Origin: JBMNTP01 sp050945795
GTDB lineage: Bacteria > Bacillota > Clostridia > Christensenellales > MGBC116941
Length of the DNA: 35,064 bases
Reading direction: 5' to 3'
NCBI GenBank assembly: GCA_050945795.1
Contig: JBMNTP010000021.1
Coordinates: 1-35,064 of the forward strand
The notes below the pieces were generated by a model. It was not told the DNA's origin. It searched no databases and was given only the letters and a program-made list of their open reading frames with translations. Below, in pieces: positions 7,324 through 15,661 of this stretch. The translations under genes were made by a program, and so were the position numbers. Numbering within the stretch: position 1 is the stretch's first letter; each line of letters opens with the position of its first letter.

Positions 7324-8949
7324 TCACTCAGAACGAGAAACTCGGGAGTTTTTATTCGCAAATTCACGCGGCGTTTCCCCGGTGATTTTTTTAAACATGC
7401 GTACAAAATACGATACATCGCCAAATCCTACCTTCTGCGCTATTTCGTATATCCGCACATCGGCGGGGGAGCGCAGCAGTAGCTCTTTTGCCTTTGCCAT
7501 TCTTTTTTCAAGAGTATAGTTAGTTATCGTCATGTTCATTTCTTTTTTAAATACTTTGCATATATAGTATTTATTAAAATTGGTCATATTCGCCAGTTCG
7601 TCGAGAGAAATATCCGACGCGTAGTTTTCCGTTATGTAGTTGCATATTGTTGATACAAGCTGCTTGCTGCTGCTGTTGCGCTGCTGCAAAAGCTCGTCCC
7701 TAAGCTTGGAAAAAAGGTTCAACGCCTCGCGTCGCGCGCTATCGGTATCGGGAAAGTTCAAAAAATAATCGGAGCGCAAATATACAAAGTCGGCTTCATC
7801 GTCCTTATCTACAAATTCCTTGGCGTTTTTATGATACAGCTTGGCGAGGTCGTCGCCAATGCCTTTGTAATACGCGAGATTGCGGTTTTCTCCGGCCTCG
7901 TTAAACAGGCGGTTTATTACCGCCTCAAACTCCTCAGCATAGAAAAAGCTGCTTTCAAGCTCGGGGTAATGCGATTCGACAGGCAAATCCTTATCAGAGT
8001 CGAGTATTTTGCCGGCAGATAAAACGGCGCTTGGCGGTAGGAATATACGATGGTCAAACGCCGCTATAATGCCTTTATATGTGTCTGGCAGCTCGGCGGG
8101 GGAACAAGCGTCGCCAAGTATTATAAGGCAGTCGAGCCCGGTATGGCTGTTTATGCGTATGCGCATGCGTTCCGCCACGCTCGCCGCTCTGTCGTCAAGG
8201 GAATAAAGGTTGCCGCGCGCCTCCATTTCCATAAGGCAAAAATATGTGCGATGCTTAAGGCAAAAGCTGTCGGATACTCCATACTGCTTAGCTATCGACA
8301 AGACAAGCGAAACAACCTCCTCATCCATTTCGACTATCTCCTCGCTCGCGCCGGCATGGTCTTTTGATGATGACAGATAAAGAAGCATAAGGCAGAAGTT
8401 ATTGCTGTTGGGGTTAAAGTCCATTTCTAAAAGATGGGCGGCTATGTTCTCCGCATCCTTTATGCGGCCGCGCAGCATATCTAGCATGAACTGCTTGCGA
8501 TAGCGGGGCATACTGAGGTTGAGCCGCTTTTTAAGCTCCACCATTTCCTCGTTGTCGCGATGCCGCTTATCAAGACTGTCGCGCACTTGCTTAAGCGTTT
8601 CGCTAAGGTCGCCCTTTTGCACAATGTCGCTTTTCAGGAGGTAATCAAATGCGCCGAGCCGCAGCGCCTTTTGAGCATAATCAAAATTATCATAGCAGCT
8701 TAGCACTATAAACATTATGTCGGGATGGCTGGAGCGTACCTGCTCCATAAGCCGTATACCGTCGCAGTAACGCATGTATATGTCGGTGACGATAAGGTCG
8801 GGTTTAAGCTCGTCTATAAGGTTTAGAGCCATAAGTCCGTCATTGGCCTCGCCAACAATTGTAAACCCCATTTCCTCCCAGTCAATCAAATTTTTCAAGC
8901 CGTTTAGCACTATATTGTCGTCGTCAACTATTAAAACCCTGTAAGACAT
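7324..8949 (-). CDS. YesN-like response regulator, AraC-type DNA-binding
   Basis: A 541-residue response regulator. The N-terminal receiver domain starts MSYRVLIVDDDNIVLNGLKNLI. The phospho-acceptor is D56 (DLIVTDIYM), the acidic pair is D10/D11 and the conserved Lys is in DYLLKSD near residue 106. A long middle region (about 130-430) of the YesN type follows. The C-terminal AraC double helix-turn-helix (about 435-535) includes ISLDELANMTNFNKYYICKVFKKE and VGFGDVSYFVRMFKKITGETPREF. The frame is open upstream to 9015, but ATG 8949 with GGAGG about 6 bases upstream begins exactly at the receiver domain. It is 23 bases downstream of its kinase gene, the usual YesM-YesN order. Such regulators normally activate a nearby transporter; the adjacent candidate is the liv operon. 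Confidence 0.93.
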   Translation of the reverse strand: MSYRVLIVDDDNIVLNGLKNLIDWEEMGFTIVGEANDGLMALNLIDELKPDLIVTDIYMRYCDGIRLMEQVRSSHPDIMFIVLSCYDNFDYAQKALRLGAFDYLLKSDIVQKGDLSETLKQVRDSLDKRHRDNEEMVELKKRLNLSMPRYRKQFMLDMLRGRIKDAENIAAHLLEMDFNPNSNNFCLMLLYLSSSKDHAGASEEIVEMDEEVVSLVLSIAKQYGVSDSFCLKHRTYFCLMEMEARGNLYSLDDRAASVAERMRIRINSHTGLDCLIILGDACSPAELPDTYKGIIAAFDHRIFLPPSAVLSAGKILDSDKDLPVESHYPELESSFFYAEEFEAVINRLFNEAGENRNLAYYKGIGDDLAKLYHKNAKEFVDKDDEADFVYLRSDYFLNFPDTDSARREALNLFSKLRDELLQQRNSSSKQLVSTICNYITENYASDISLDELANMTNFNKYYICKVFKKEMNMTITNYTLEKRMAKAKELLLRSPADVRIYEIAQKVGFGDVSYFVRMFKKITGETPREFANKNSRVSRSE

Positions 8950-8972
8950 AAGGACCTCCAGTACCGTTAAAA

Positions 8973-10781
8973 CTATTCTTCCACTTTGGGTATGCGCATA
9001 TCGACGCGCGTCCATTCCCCTTGCTTGCTGCTTATCTTAAGGCCGTATTTCTCTCCAAAAGATAGTTTTATCCTCTTATTTATATTGCGCAGCGCTATAC
9101 CCATAAATATATCGTTCTTATCAGCCGGTTGTTCCAGCACATATTTTAAGTTTTCAGCAGGCACGCCTTTTCCATTGTCAAAAACACTTATGATTATATC
9201 ACCTTTATGCTCTGATATGCTTATGCGTATTATACCATGTTCGTTGCTGCCATCGAGCAGGCCGTGATATATGGAGTTTTCAACTATAGGTTGTAGCACG
9301 AACATGGGAATTTTCATTTGCAGCAGCAGCGGGTCGAGATTGAACTCATAGCTGAACCTGTTGCCAAAGCGTATTTTTTGTATGCTAAGATAGCTGTCTA
9401 CATAATCAAGCTCGTCCTCTATCGTTACAAGCTCGCTTTGCCGCTTTGTGCAGGCACGCAGCAGCCGGTCAAGTAGCGTGGCGGTGGAAATAACGTCGTC
9501 TGTGCGGCCGGAGGCGGCCAGCCATTGTATGTTGTTTAAGGTGTTATAAATAAAGTGCGAGTTTATCTGTCCTTGAAGCGCCTCCATCTGGAATGACCGC
9601 TTCTTTTCGTTTATTTCCCGTGTCTCTTGTATAAGCATTTGGTTGCTTTTTGTCATATGCATATACGCGCGGGTCAAATCACCTATTTCATCATCCCTTT
9701 TAGCGTAGTATTTGGGGAAAGGCAATCGGGTGGGGGAGCGCATCGAGCGTATGAGTATATGCAAGGGGCGCGTCAAGCTCTTTGAAAGCTGATTGGTTAC
9801 TATAAGGAACAAAATCACCGATGTGAGCAGCACCGGGAAAAGGAAATTCCAGATGTTGTTCATGGCTCCAAAAAACTGCTCAAGCGGCATTATGGTTATA
9901 AGCTTAGCCATAAGCTGGTCTATTGTGGTGAAATTATATATATGGTCGGCATGTGTGCCGCTGCCCGAGCTTTGCGAAAACAAATGCTGCATTACAGGCG
10001 GCGGCAATACCAAAGAGCTCTGTTCCGAAGATGGTCTCACATCGGAGGGCAGGCTGCTTGAATAAATTAGCGAGTTGTGGGCGTCATAGAGGAATACGGA
10101 GCCGCGGTTTGGTTCAAGCAGCGTTGATATCGTATGCTGTATATGCGAGAAATCCAGCGATACGGTAAGTATGCCGAGCAGCCTTTTATCCTCGCTGTAT
10201 ATAGGGCGGCAGGCGGTTACAAATGTTCTGTTAAAGCCGAAGTCGCTGTTATTATGTATGTCCCGCCAGTATACTCCGCCTATAAACTCACTAGCTGCTT
10301 TATACCAGTCAAGATGGCGGTGCGGGGCGCTGCTGGTTATTATAAGGTTGCCGGAATGGTAGGAGAGATTATCTCGTTCGGCGTAAAACTCATAATAATA
10401 GCTGGGGCCGGTTTCGTATATAACGCTCAGCGCCGACAGCGTTTCGGATAGGCGCAGCGTGGGGACTCCGGAAGGACCGGAGGAGGCGACTTTCCTTTCA
10501 TCAAGGAGAGAAGCAAGTTCCGGGACATTGCTCATTATCACGGCGCGCTCGTAAAGCGAGTTTAAATGCGCATTTATAGCACCGTTTGCTTCAGACAGCG
10601 TTGTATCTATTGTCTTTGAAACGGCGGATGTTGAAAACGTGTGCGTCATGACAAAGGTCCAGGCGTTTATAAGAACCATAGGAATAATAACGGCAATGCT
10701 GTATGAGAGCAGCATACGGCGGCTTATTCTAAGGTTGCTCCATCTGTTTATTAATCTTTGAAGGAGTGTATGTTTATTCAT
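8973..10781 (-). CDS. YesM-like sensor histidine kinase
   Basis: A 602-residue membrane kinase of the LytS/YesM group (His_kinase PF06580 plus HATPase_c). The first transmembrane segment is about residues 24-46, followed by an extracellular sensor of about 265 residues (dCache-like). The second transmembrane segment is WNFLFPVLLTSVILFLIVTNQL (about 311-332), followed by a HAMP domain. The phospho-acceptor is H409 in INSHFIYNTLNNIQWLA. The N box is PMFVLQPIVENSIYHGL and a G box is FDNGKGVP. ATG 10781 has only a weak GAGAGA ribosome site. YesM kinases usually sense oligosaccharides or their binding proteins, so its place next to an amino-acid-type importer is unusual. Confidence 0.94.
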   Translation of the reverse strand: MNKHTLLQRLINRWSNLRISRRMLLSYSIAVIIPMVLINAWTFVMTHTFSTSAVSKTIDTTLSEANGAINAHLNSLYERAVIMSNVPELASLLDERKVASSGPSGVPTLRLSETLSALSVIYETGPSYYYEFYAERDNLSYHSGNLIITSSAPHRHLDWYKAASEFIGGVYWRDIHNNSDFGFNRTFVTACRPIYSEDKRLLGILTVSLDFSHIQHTISTLLEPNRGSVFLYDAHNSLIYSSSLPSDVRPSSEQSSLVLPPPVMQHLFSQSSGSGTHADHIYNFTTIDQLMAKLITIMPLEQFFGAMNNIWNFLFPVLLTSVILFLIVTNQLSKSLTRPLHILIRSMRSPTRLPFPKYYAKRDDEIGDLTRAYMHMTKSNQMLIQETREINEKKRSFQMEALQGQINSHFIYNTLNNIQWLAASGRTDDVISTATLLDRLLRACTKRQSELVTIEDELDYVDSYLSIQKIRFGNRFSYEFNLDPLLLQMKIPMFVLQPIVENSIYHGLLDGSNEHGIIRISISEHKGDIIISVFDNGKGVPAENLKYVLEQPADKNDIFMGIALRNINKRIKLSFGEKYGLKISSKQGEWTRVDMRIPKVEE

Positions 10782-10796
10782 TTATTCTCTCGCGCT

Positions 10797-10823
10797 TGAT
10801 GCTATTGATACTATCGATACCAT
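10797..10823. repeat. Three tandem 9-bp repeats before the sensor kinase gene
   Basis: TGATGCTAT, TGATACTAT and CGATACCAT follow each other without gaps (consensus YGATRCYAT). They lie between the candidate promoter and the kinase start. Similar words occur in the liv regulatory region: TTGATACTAT on the minus strand at 7222-7213 and TATTGATAC at 7007-7015. They could be binding sites of the AraC-type regulator; this is inference from position and repetition. Confidence 0.45.
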
Positions 10824-10828
10824 TGTAC

Positions 10829-10857
10829 AGTATATATGTCGGGGACGAAGTTTTGAA
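10829..10857 (-). promoter_or_regulatory. Candidate promoter of the sensor kinase-regulator operon
   Basis: TTCAAA (10857-10852), 17-base spacer and TATACT (10834-10829) on the minus strand, 9 of 12 matches to the sigma-A consensus. It lies 48 bases upstream of the kinase ATG, with the 9-bp repeats directly downstream. Confidence 0.45.
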
Positions 10858-10873
10858 GTATGATTTTTACAGA

Positions 10874-10920
10874 TGCCGCGCGGTGTTTCTAAAAAACAGC
10901 ATATGAAACACCGCGCGGCA
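10874..10920 (-). terminator. 16-bp perfect stem-loop after the 2-hydroxyacid dehydrogenase gene
   Basis: TGCCGCGCGGTGTTTC (10874-10889) and its exact reverse complement (10905-10920) flank a 15-base loop. The hairpin begins 23 bases beyond the stop of the leftward dehydrogenase gene and precedes the kinase promoter. No U run follows on either strand; the only T run on the minus strand lies in the loop. It probably ends or protects the dehydrogenase transcript, but it is not a textbook intrinsic terminator. Confidence 0.55.
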
Positions 10921-10942
10921 AACCGCATTTTAGACTATATTA

Positions 10943-11902
10943 TCATGAGTTGACTACGTTTGTCGGCGAGCCGCTAAGGAAAGCCGAAAGGTTATCCACC
11001 GCTATATTCATAAGCCGGGTGCGCGACTCTTTAGGCGCCCAGGCAATATGCGGGGTTATTATTATGTTCTTTGAGCCAAGAAGAGGATTTGTATCTTTTA
11101 TAGGCTCGCTCGACACAACGTCAACAGCCGCCGCGAATACCTTTGAGCTGTCAACAGCCGCGCGAAGATCCTCCTCCACAATCAAAGGGCCGCGCGAGGT
11201 GTTTATTATAATCACGCCGTCTTTCATTTTGGCTATCGAGTCTTTGTTTATAATACCCTCGGTTGACGGGAAGAGCGGGCAATGCAGCGATATTACATCG
11301 GAGCCGGCCCACAGCTCGTCAAGAGTAGCCGGGCTGAAGGTGTCGGTCTTTTCGTCGTTTACGGCTATGGCGTCGTATGCTAGAACCTTCATTCCAAACG
11401 CCTGCGCTATTACCGCCACCTGACGGCCTATGCGCCCGTATCCTATAATTCCCACGGTTTTTCCGGCCAGCTCTATAAGCGGGTAGTTCCAGAAACAGAA
11501 ATCCGGCTGCGCGCCCCACGCGCCTTCTTGCACAGCGGCGGAATGCTCGCCGACATGATGGCATATTTCAAGGAGCAGCGCGAATACAAACTGCGCCACA
11601 GCGCTGGTGCCGTATGTAGGTATGTTTGCTACAGGTATGCCTTTTGCCTTTGCCGCGTCAACGTCGACTATGTTATAGCCGGTAGCCAAAACGCCTATAA
11701 ACTTTATAGCAGGGCAGGCATCGAGCGTGGCGGCGGTGATAGGCGTTTTGTTTGTATAAACAATTTCGGCATCGCCTATGCGCTCAACTATCTTGTCTTC
11801 CGGCGTTCTGTCATAAACTGTAAGCTGACCTATGGCTTCAAGGCCTTTCCAGTCAAGGTCGCCGGGGTTTAGGGTATAGCCATCGAGAACTACTATTTTC
11901 AT
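10943..11902 (-). CDS. D-2-hydroxyacid dehydrogenase (glycerate dehydrogenase-like)
   Basis: A 319-residue NAD-dependent D-isomer-specific 2-hydroxyacid dehydrogenase. The Rossmann motif is GYGRIG (154-159), and the catalytic triad is R237 (NTSRGPL), E266 (SSEP) and H285 (ITPHIAWA). The sequence TGYNIVDVDAAKAKGIPVANIPTYGT resembles glycerate/hydroxypyruvate reductases. The frame extends to 11935, but ATG 11902 with AAGGAG about 9 bases upstream starts the conserved MKIVVLDGYTLNPGDLDW. It lies 48 bases downstream of the isomerase-like gene and shares its promoter at 12932-12960. It probably interconverts a small hydroxyacid (glycerate or a related sugar acid) and its keto form; the substrate is unknown. 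Confidence 0.9.
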   Translation of the reverse strand: MKIVVLDGYTLNPGDLDWKGLEAIGQLTVYDRTPEDKIVERIGDAEIVYTNKTPITAATLDACPAIKFIGVLATGYNIVDVDAAKAKGIPVANIPTYGTSAVAQFVFALLLEICHHVGEHSAAVQEGAWGAQPDFCFWNYPLIELAGKTVGIIGYGRIGRQVAVIAQAFGMKVLAYDAIAVNDEKTDTFSPATLDELWAGSDVISLHCPLFPSTEGIINKDSIAKMKDGVIIINTSRGPLIVEEDLRAAVDSSKVFAAAVDVVSSEPIKDTNPLLGSKNIIITPHIAWAPKESRTRLMNIAVDNLSAFLSGSPTNVVNS

Positions 11903-11950
11903 ATCAATACACTCCTTGCGTAATATGTTGCCCAAAGTGGCGCGCGAGTA

Positions 11951-12856
11951 TTATAGCAGGCTCCATGCCCTGTTAAGTACGCGCTTGGCGTTTGCTATTA
12001 CAAGGGCGGGATCCTCATCCTTCCACGGCTTAACCTCAAAGGAAAGAACCATAGGATCGTCGGCGTTCATAAGCCCCTCGTTTTTGCACTGCCTTAGGAA
12101 GTCTAAAACCTCTTCGGTGTCGTTGCAGCCGTTCGGGAAACCAAAACGCGGATGTGTATCGCCAAATGCTTCAGCGCCCGGAGTCATAACGGCGCTGCCG
12201 ATATGCAGATGCGTTATATAAGGACGCATTACCTGCAGAGCAAATTTCGATGTTTCGTATGTTTGCGGGAAGTGGGAAAGATCAACCATAAGGCCGAAGT
12301 TGTTGTAATGGTTCCTTACGTCGGCGGCGAACTTGGCTGCCAGCGGCGCGGGGCCTATAAGCGATGCTTTGTCGAGGTCAAAGTCAAAGACCTCAAGCTC
12401 TATTTTCATATTTTTCTCTTTGGCGTATTTGCATAGATTCAGCGTTGTTTTAAGAAGCTGGTCATAATTTTGCTGCTGCGTTTCCTTAGACCATTTGCCG
12501 GAAAGGAAGGCTATGCCGTCGCTTCCGAGAAATTCAGCCTCGTCAATCGCTTCTATTAAAGTATCTTCGGCTTTTTGGCGGTCGGCTTCATCGATCGCGT
12601 TGGGGTTTAAGCCGGTAGTGAGAAGGCGCGGCTGTGCGCCGTAGCAAACTTTAATATGGCTCTGCGCCATCATGTCCGCGGCTTTTTTGCGGACTTCGTC
12701 GTCCTTCATCCATGTTACTTCAACGGCATCGAAATAATCATCGACTAAGATTTCGCGTAGTGTTTCGAGTATGGGGCCTTCGCCTTTTATGGTTGAGGGA
12801 AAGGCCATAAAATGTATCAGTCCGACTTTGAAGTACTTGTGTATAGATTCGTTCAT
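11951..12856 (-). CDS. Sugar phosphate isomerase/epimerase-like TIM barrel protein
   Basis: A 301-residue protein of the xylose isomerase-like TIM barrel / AP endonuclease 2 family (PF01261). Metal-ligand candidates are the Glu in KIELEVFDFD, the Asp/His in GLMVDLSHFPQTY, the His in THLHIGSAV and the Glu near the C-terminus in VLSFEVKPW. The family catalyses aldose-ketose isomerisation or epimerisation of sugars and sugar acids. ATG 12856 has AGGAGG about 9 bases upstream. It is first gene of a two-gene leftward unit with the 2-hydroxyacid dehydrogenase, divergent from the GntR regulator. The exact reaction cannot be read from the sequence. Confidence 0.83.
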   Translation of the reverse strand: MNESIHKYFKVGLIHFMAFPSTIKGEGPILETLREILVDDYFDAVEVTWMKDDEVRKKAADMMAQSHIKVCYGAQPRLLTTGLNPNAIDEADRQKAEDTLIEAIDEAEFLGSDGIAFLSGKWSKETQQQNYDQLLKTTLNLCKYAKEKNMKIELEVFDFDLDKASLIGPAPLAAKFAADVRNHYNNFGLMVDLSHFPQTYETSKFALQVMRPYITHLHIGSAVMTPGAEAFGDTHPRFGFPNGCNDTEEVLDFLRQCKNEGLMNADDPMVLSFEVKPWKDEDPALVIANAKRVLNRAWSLL

Positions 12857-12898
12857 TATCTATGTCCTCCTATATTATTTTTTTGACAAAAGGATTGC

Positions 12899-12916
12899 AT
12901 ACAAGATATATACAAG
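12899..12916. promoter_or_regulatory. Candidate GntR operator: direct repeat of ATACAAG
   Basis: ATACAAG occurs at 12899-12905 and again at 12910-12916, 11 bases apart, about one helical turn. It lies just downstream of the leftward promoter, where binding would block transcription. TTGTAT/ATACAA half-sites are common in operators of the FCD subgroup of GntR regulators. A weaker rightward promoter (TTGACA 12883-12888, TATATA 12907-12912) overlaps the repeats. Confidence 0.5.
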
Positions 12917-12931
12917 TTATTATATAACTAA

Positions 12932-12960
12932 ATTATAGAAAACTTGCACTCTATTGTCAA
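12932..12960 (-). promoter_or_regulatory. Sigma-A promoter for the isomerase-dehydrogenase unit
   Basis: A full-consensus promoter on the minus strand: TTGACA (12960-12955), 17-base spacer, TATAAT (12937-12932). Transcription should start near 12925, about 70 bases before the isomerase-like gene. Confidence 0.9.
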
Positions 12961-13044
12961 TCATAAATACCATCCGGAAAGACAAGGCAAAATAGACGCT
13001 TATAAAGGAACATTTTTTTACGACTATGATTGAGAGGTCGGCTT

Positions 13045-13689
13045 ATGCGTACGCAATCGCTTAAAATGCTTGCTTACAATGAAATAAAATCAAGGATTGT
13101 TGAGGGCATATACAAGCCGGGCGATTTCCTCAACGAAAAGGCGATAGCTGACGGAATTAACGTTAGCCGTACTCCTGTGCGCGAGGCTATTGTGGCGCTT
13201 GAACGGGAAAATCTTGTGCGTGTTGTGCCTAAGCGCGGCGTTATGGTATGCGATATTACGGCGCAGGATGTGCTAGAGGCGTATCAGGTGCGTGAGCTTG
13301 TTGAGCCTTATATAATAAGGGCGTTTGGGCCGCTTGTTGAAAAGGAGCGGCTTAAAGAATTTTTTAAAGAGAAATTTGAAAGCGACATAAGCGACGAAAA
13401 TATAAAAGAGATGAACGTTTGGGATGATGAGTTCCATATCGTTTTATCCAATGCCTGCCCCAATAGATACATACAGAGCATGCTAAAAGAAATCCATATC
13501 CAAAACTACCGCATAAGAATGCTTACAAACATAGAGCCGGCAAGGCTGGAGATATCAAGCCGAGAGCATCTTGAAGTAATAAACTATATGCTTGAAGATA
13601 ATTTCGAAAAGGCGGCGTGCAGTATGGTAGAGCATCTTAAGGCGGGCAAGCAGGCAACTGTAATGAGGCTGAGCAGGGCATATATTTAG
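13045..13689 (+). CDS. GntR-family transcriptional regulator, FCD subgroup
   Basis: A 214-residue regulator. The N-terminal winged helix (about 5-70) includes NEKAIADGINVSRTPVREAIVALERENLVRVVPKRG. The C-terminal FCD ligand domain carries metal-ligand candidates D (WDDEFH), H (EFHIVLSN) and H near EISSREHLEVIN and MVEHLKAG. FCD regulators generally bind small organic acids or sugar acids. ATG 13045 is chosen over the in-frame TTG at 13030 because GAGAGG lies about 8 bases before it. It is divergent from the isomerase-dehydrogenase pair and upstream of the dehydrogenase-transketolase genes, so it probably controls both sides and itself. Confidence 0.93.
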   Translation: MRTQSLKMLAYNEIKSRIVEGIYKPGDFLNEKAIADGINVSRTPVREAIVALERENLVRVVPKRGVMVCDITAQDVLEAYQVRELVEPYIIRAFGPLVEKERLKEFFKEKFESDISDENIKEMNVWDDEFHIVLSNACPNRYIQSMLKEIHIQNYRIRMLTNIEPARLEISSREHLEVINYMLEDNFEKAACSMVEHLKAGKQATVMRLSRAYI

Positions 13690-13781
13690 TTTGATTTTGA
13701 CGGGCGGCTTAAGCCGTGGCCGTTGTTTGCCAAATACATATTAACGCCGTTTTTTAAGAAACTATATCAAGGAGGTTCAAC

Positions 13782-14831
13782 ATGAAGGCACTTGTTAAGT
13801 ACGATGCGGGTCCTGGTAATGTCGAGGTAAGGGATATTCCGGAGCCTTCTCCCGGTAAGGGGCAGGTCAAAATTAAAGTTGAGATGGCAGGCATCTGTGG
13901 GTCCGATATCCACATCTATCACAGCGATATTGCCATACCCGTCCGTCCTCCGGTGGTAATGGGCCATGAGTTTTCCGGAGTTGTTACAGAGGTTGGAGAA
14001 GGCGTTGAGGGCATAAAGCCGGGCGATAGGGTGGTATCTGAAACAGCATACGATTACTGCGGCGTATGCGAGCGCTGCATTGAGGGCTATTATAATCTGT
14101 GCAACGACAGAAAGACGCTGGGATACTGGTATAACGGCGTTTTCACAGACTACACCGTAGTGCCGGCGGGGCGCATACATTTGCTGCCGGATAATGTGGA
14201 TTTCGTATCGGCGGCGATGATGGAGCCTATGGCTTGCGTTACTCACGCACTGTACGATTTGTGCAAAATAGACGCCGGAGATGTTGTACTGGTATCGGGG
14301 CCCGGGGCGGTTGGCCTTATGGCTATGATGGTTGCGAAGGCGCAGGGCGCTAAAGTTATCGTAAGCGGTACAGCGGCGGATAAAGAAAGGCTGGAACTGG
14401 CGACGGAACTTGGCGCCGATTATGTTGTAAACGTGCAGGAAAGCGATTTAAAAGAGCTGTGCGACAGCCTTACAGGCGGCTTCGGCGTCGACGTTGTGGC
14501 GGAATGCTCCGGCTCGGAGGCGGCTATAAACAGCGGCCTTAACATTATAAAGAAGCGCGGCTGGTTCTGCCAGATAGGATTGCCCGGAAGGCCGGTAACG
14601 TTTGAAATTGAAAAGGTATGCTATAAAGAGCTGCATTTCTCCGGCTCGCTCGGCTCAAGGAAGATATCATGGCGGCGGGTGTTAAGGCTGCTTGAGATGG
14701 GTAAAATAAATCTCAATCCGCTGGCCACGCATACTTTCCCAATAACTGAATGGGAAAAGGCATTCGATATGTTTGAGAAAAAAGAGGGCTGCAAAATAAT
14801 GCTTAGCCCGGTAGGAGGGGACGAGAAATGA
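13782..14831 (+). CDS. Zinc-dependent medium-chain alcohol/polyol dehydrogenase
   Basis: A 349-residue MDR-family dehydrogenase of the sorbitol/threonine dehydrogenase type. Catalytic zinc ligands are C39 (GICGSD), H62/E63 (GHEF) and E148 (MMEPMA). The structural zinc site is C93, C96, C99 and C107. The Rossmann motif is GPGAVG (173-178). ATG 13782 follows AGGAGG 7 bases upstream. Its stop overlaps the next gene by four bases (ATGA), so it is an operon with the split transketolase. By context it likely oxidises a sugar alcohol (or its phosphate) to a ketose that the transketolase can use. The threonine 3-dehydrogenase and iditol dehydrogenase groups are alternatives. Confidence 0.9.
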   Translation: MKALVKYDAGPGNVEVRDIPEPSPGKGQVKIKVEMAGICGSDIHIYHSDIAIPVRPPVVMGHEFSGVVTEVGEGVEGIKPGDRVVSETAYDYCGVCERCIEGYYNLCNDRKTLGYWYNGVFTDYTVVPAGRIHLLPDNVDFVSAAMMEPMACVTHALYDLCKIDAGDVVLVSGPGAVGLMAMMVAKAQGAKVIVSGTAADKERLELATELGADYVVNVQESDLKELCDSLTGGFGVDVVAECSGSEAAINSGLNIIKKRGWFCQIGLPGRPVTFEIEKVCYKELHFSGSLGSRKISWRRVLRLLEMGKINLNPLATHTFPITEWEKAFDMFEKKEGCKIMLSPVGGDEK

Positions 14832-15661
14832 GTTTAGACCCTAAAAGGAAACAATTTTTAGAAGAATTGTGCGGCACATTCAGGCATGACATAATTCGCA
14901 CGCTGCACAGCATACAGACGGGACACCCCGGCGGATCGCTGTCTGTATGCGAAATACTTACATCGCTGTACTTTGAAAAGGCTGATATAAGCCCTGAAAA
15001 CTTTAATGACAAGGACAGGGATATTGTTATACTCAGCAAGGGACATGCCGCGCCAATGCTATATCGCATACTCGCAGAAAAGGGTTTTTTCCCTGTTTCG
15101 GATCTTGAAAACCTGCGCCAGATGGGCAGCCATCTTCAAGGCCATCCCTGCAACAGATACACGCCCGGCGTAGAGATAGCGTCAGGCCCGCTCGGCATAG
15201 CCTTTGCGGCAGCGCTCGGGGCGGCGGTATCAAAAAAGACATATGACGATAAGGGTTATGTATATGTTGTAGTAGGCGACGGGGAAACCAACGAAGGCGT
15301 TATATGGGAGACGGCACTCGCGGCTAACAAGTTTAAGGCCGACAGGCTCATCGCTATAATGGATAGAAACGGCGTGCAGCTTGACGGTACAAGCGATGAG
15401 ATAATGCCGCTGCTGGATGTTGCGGCGAAGTGGCGCTCCTTTGGCTGGAATGTCATAGAGTGCGATGGTCACGATGTGGAAGAGATTTGCGCCGCTGTCG
15501 ATAAAGCTAAAGAGGCTGCGGATCAGCCGACCATGATAATAGCTTATACCGTAAAGGGCAAGGGCGTTTCGTTCATGGAGGGCAAATGTGAATGGCATGG
15601 AAAGCCTATATGCGACAGCGACTTTGATATGGCAATAAAAGAGCTGGAGGTGGGCAAATGA
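14828..15661 (+). CDS. Transketolase, N-terminal (TPP-binding) subunit
   Basis: A 277-residue protein equal to the first third to half of transketolase. The TPP diphosphate/Mg motif is GDGETNEGVIWE starting at G150, ending in an N-rich segment (MDRNGVQLDG). Substrate/TPP-contact histidines are in TGHPGGSLS, KGHAAP and GHPC. Split transketolases of this type work as a heteromer with the following gene; the two overlap by four bases (ATGA). The start ATG overlaps the stop of the dehydrogenase gene. The ketol donor or acceptor may be unusual, since split transketolases occur in dedicated sugar pathways. Confidence 0.94.
   Translation: MSLDPKRKQFLEELCGTFRHDIIRTLHSIQTGHPGGSLSVCEILTSLYFEKADISPENFNDKDRDIVILSKGHAAPMLYRILAEKGFFPVSDLENLRQMGSHLQGHPCNRYTPGVEIASGPLGIAFAAALGAAVSKKTYDDKGYVYVVVGDGETNEGVIWETALAANKFKADRLIAIMDRNGVQLDGTSDEIMPLLDVAAKWRSFGWNVIECDGHDVEEICAAVDKAKEAADQPTMIIAYTVKGKGVSFMEGKCEWHGKPICDSDFDMAIKELEVGK

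Noticed and set aside
8950..9015. Longer start of the response regulator (22 extra residues)
   Set aside because: The extra residues lie before the receiver domain and overlap the kinase gene end; ATG 8949 has a good ribosome site.
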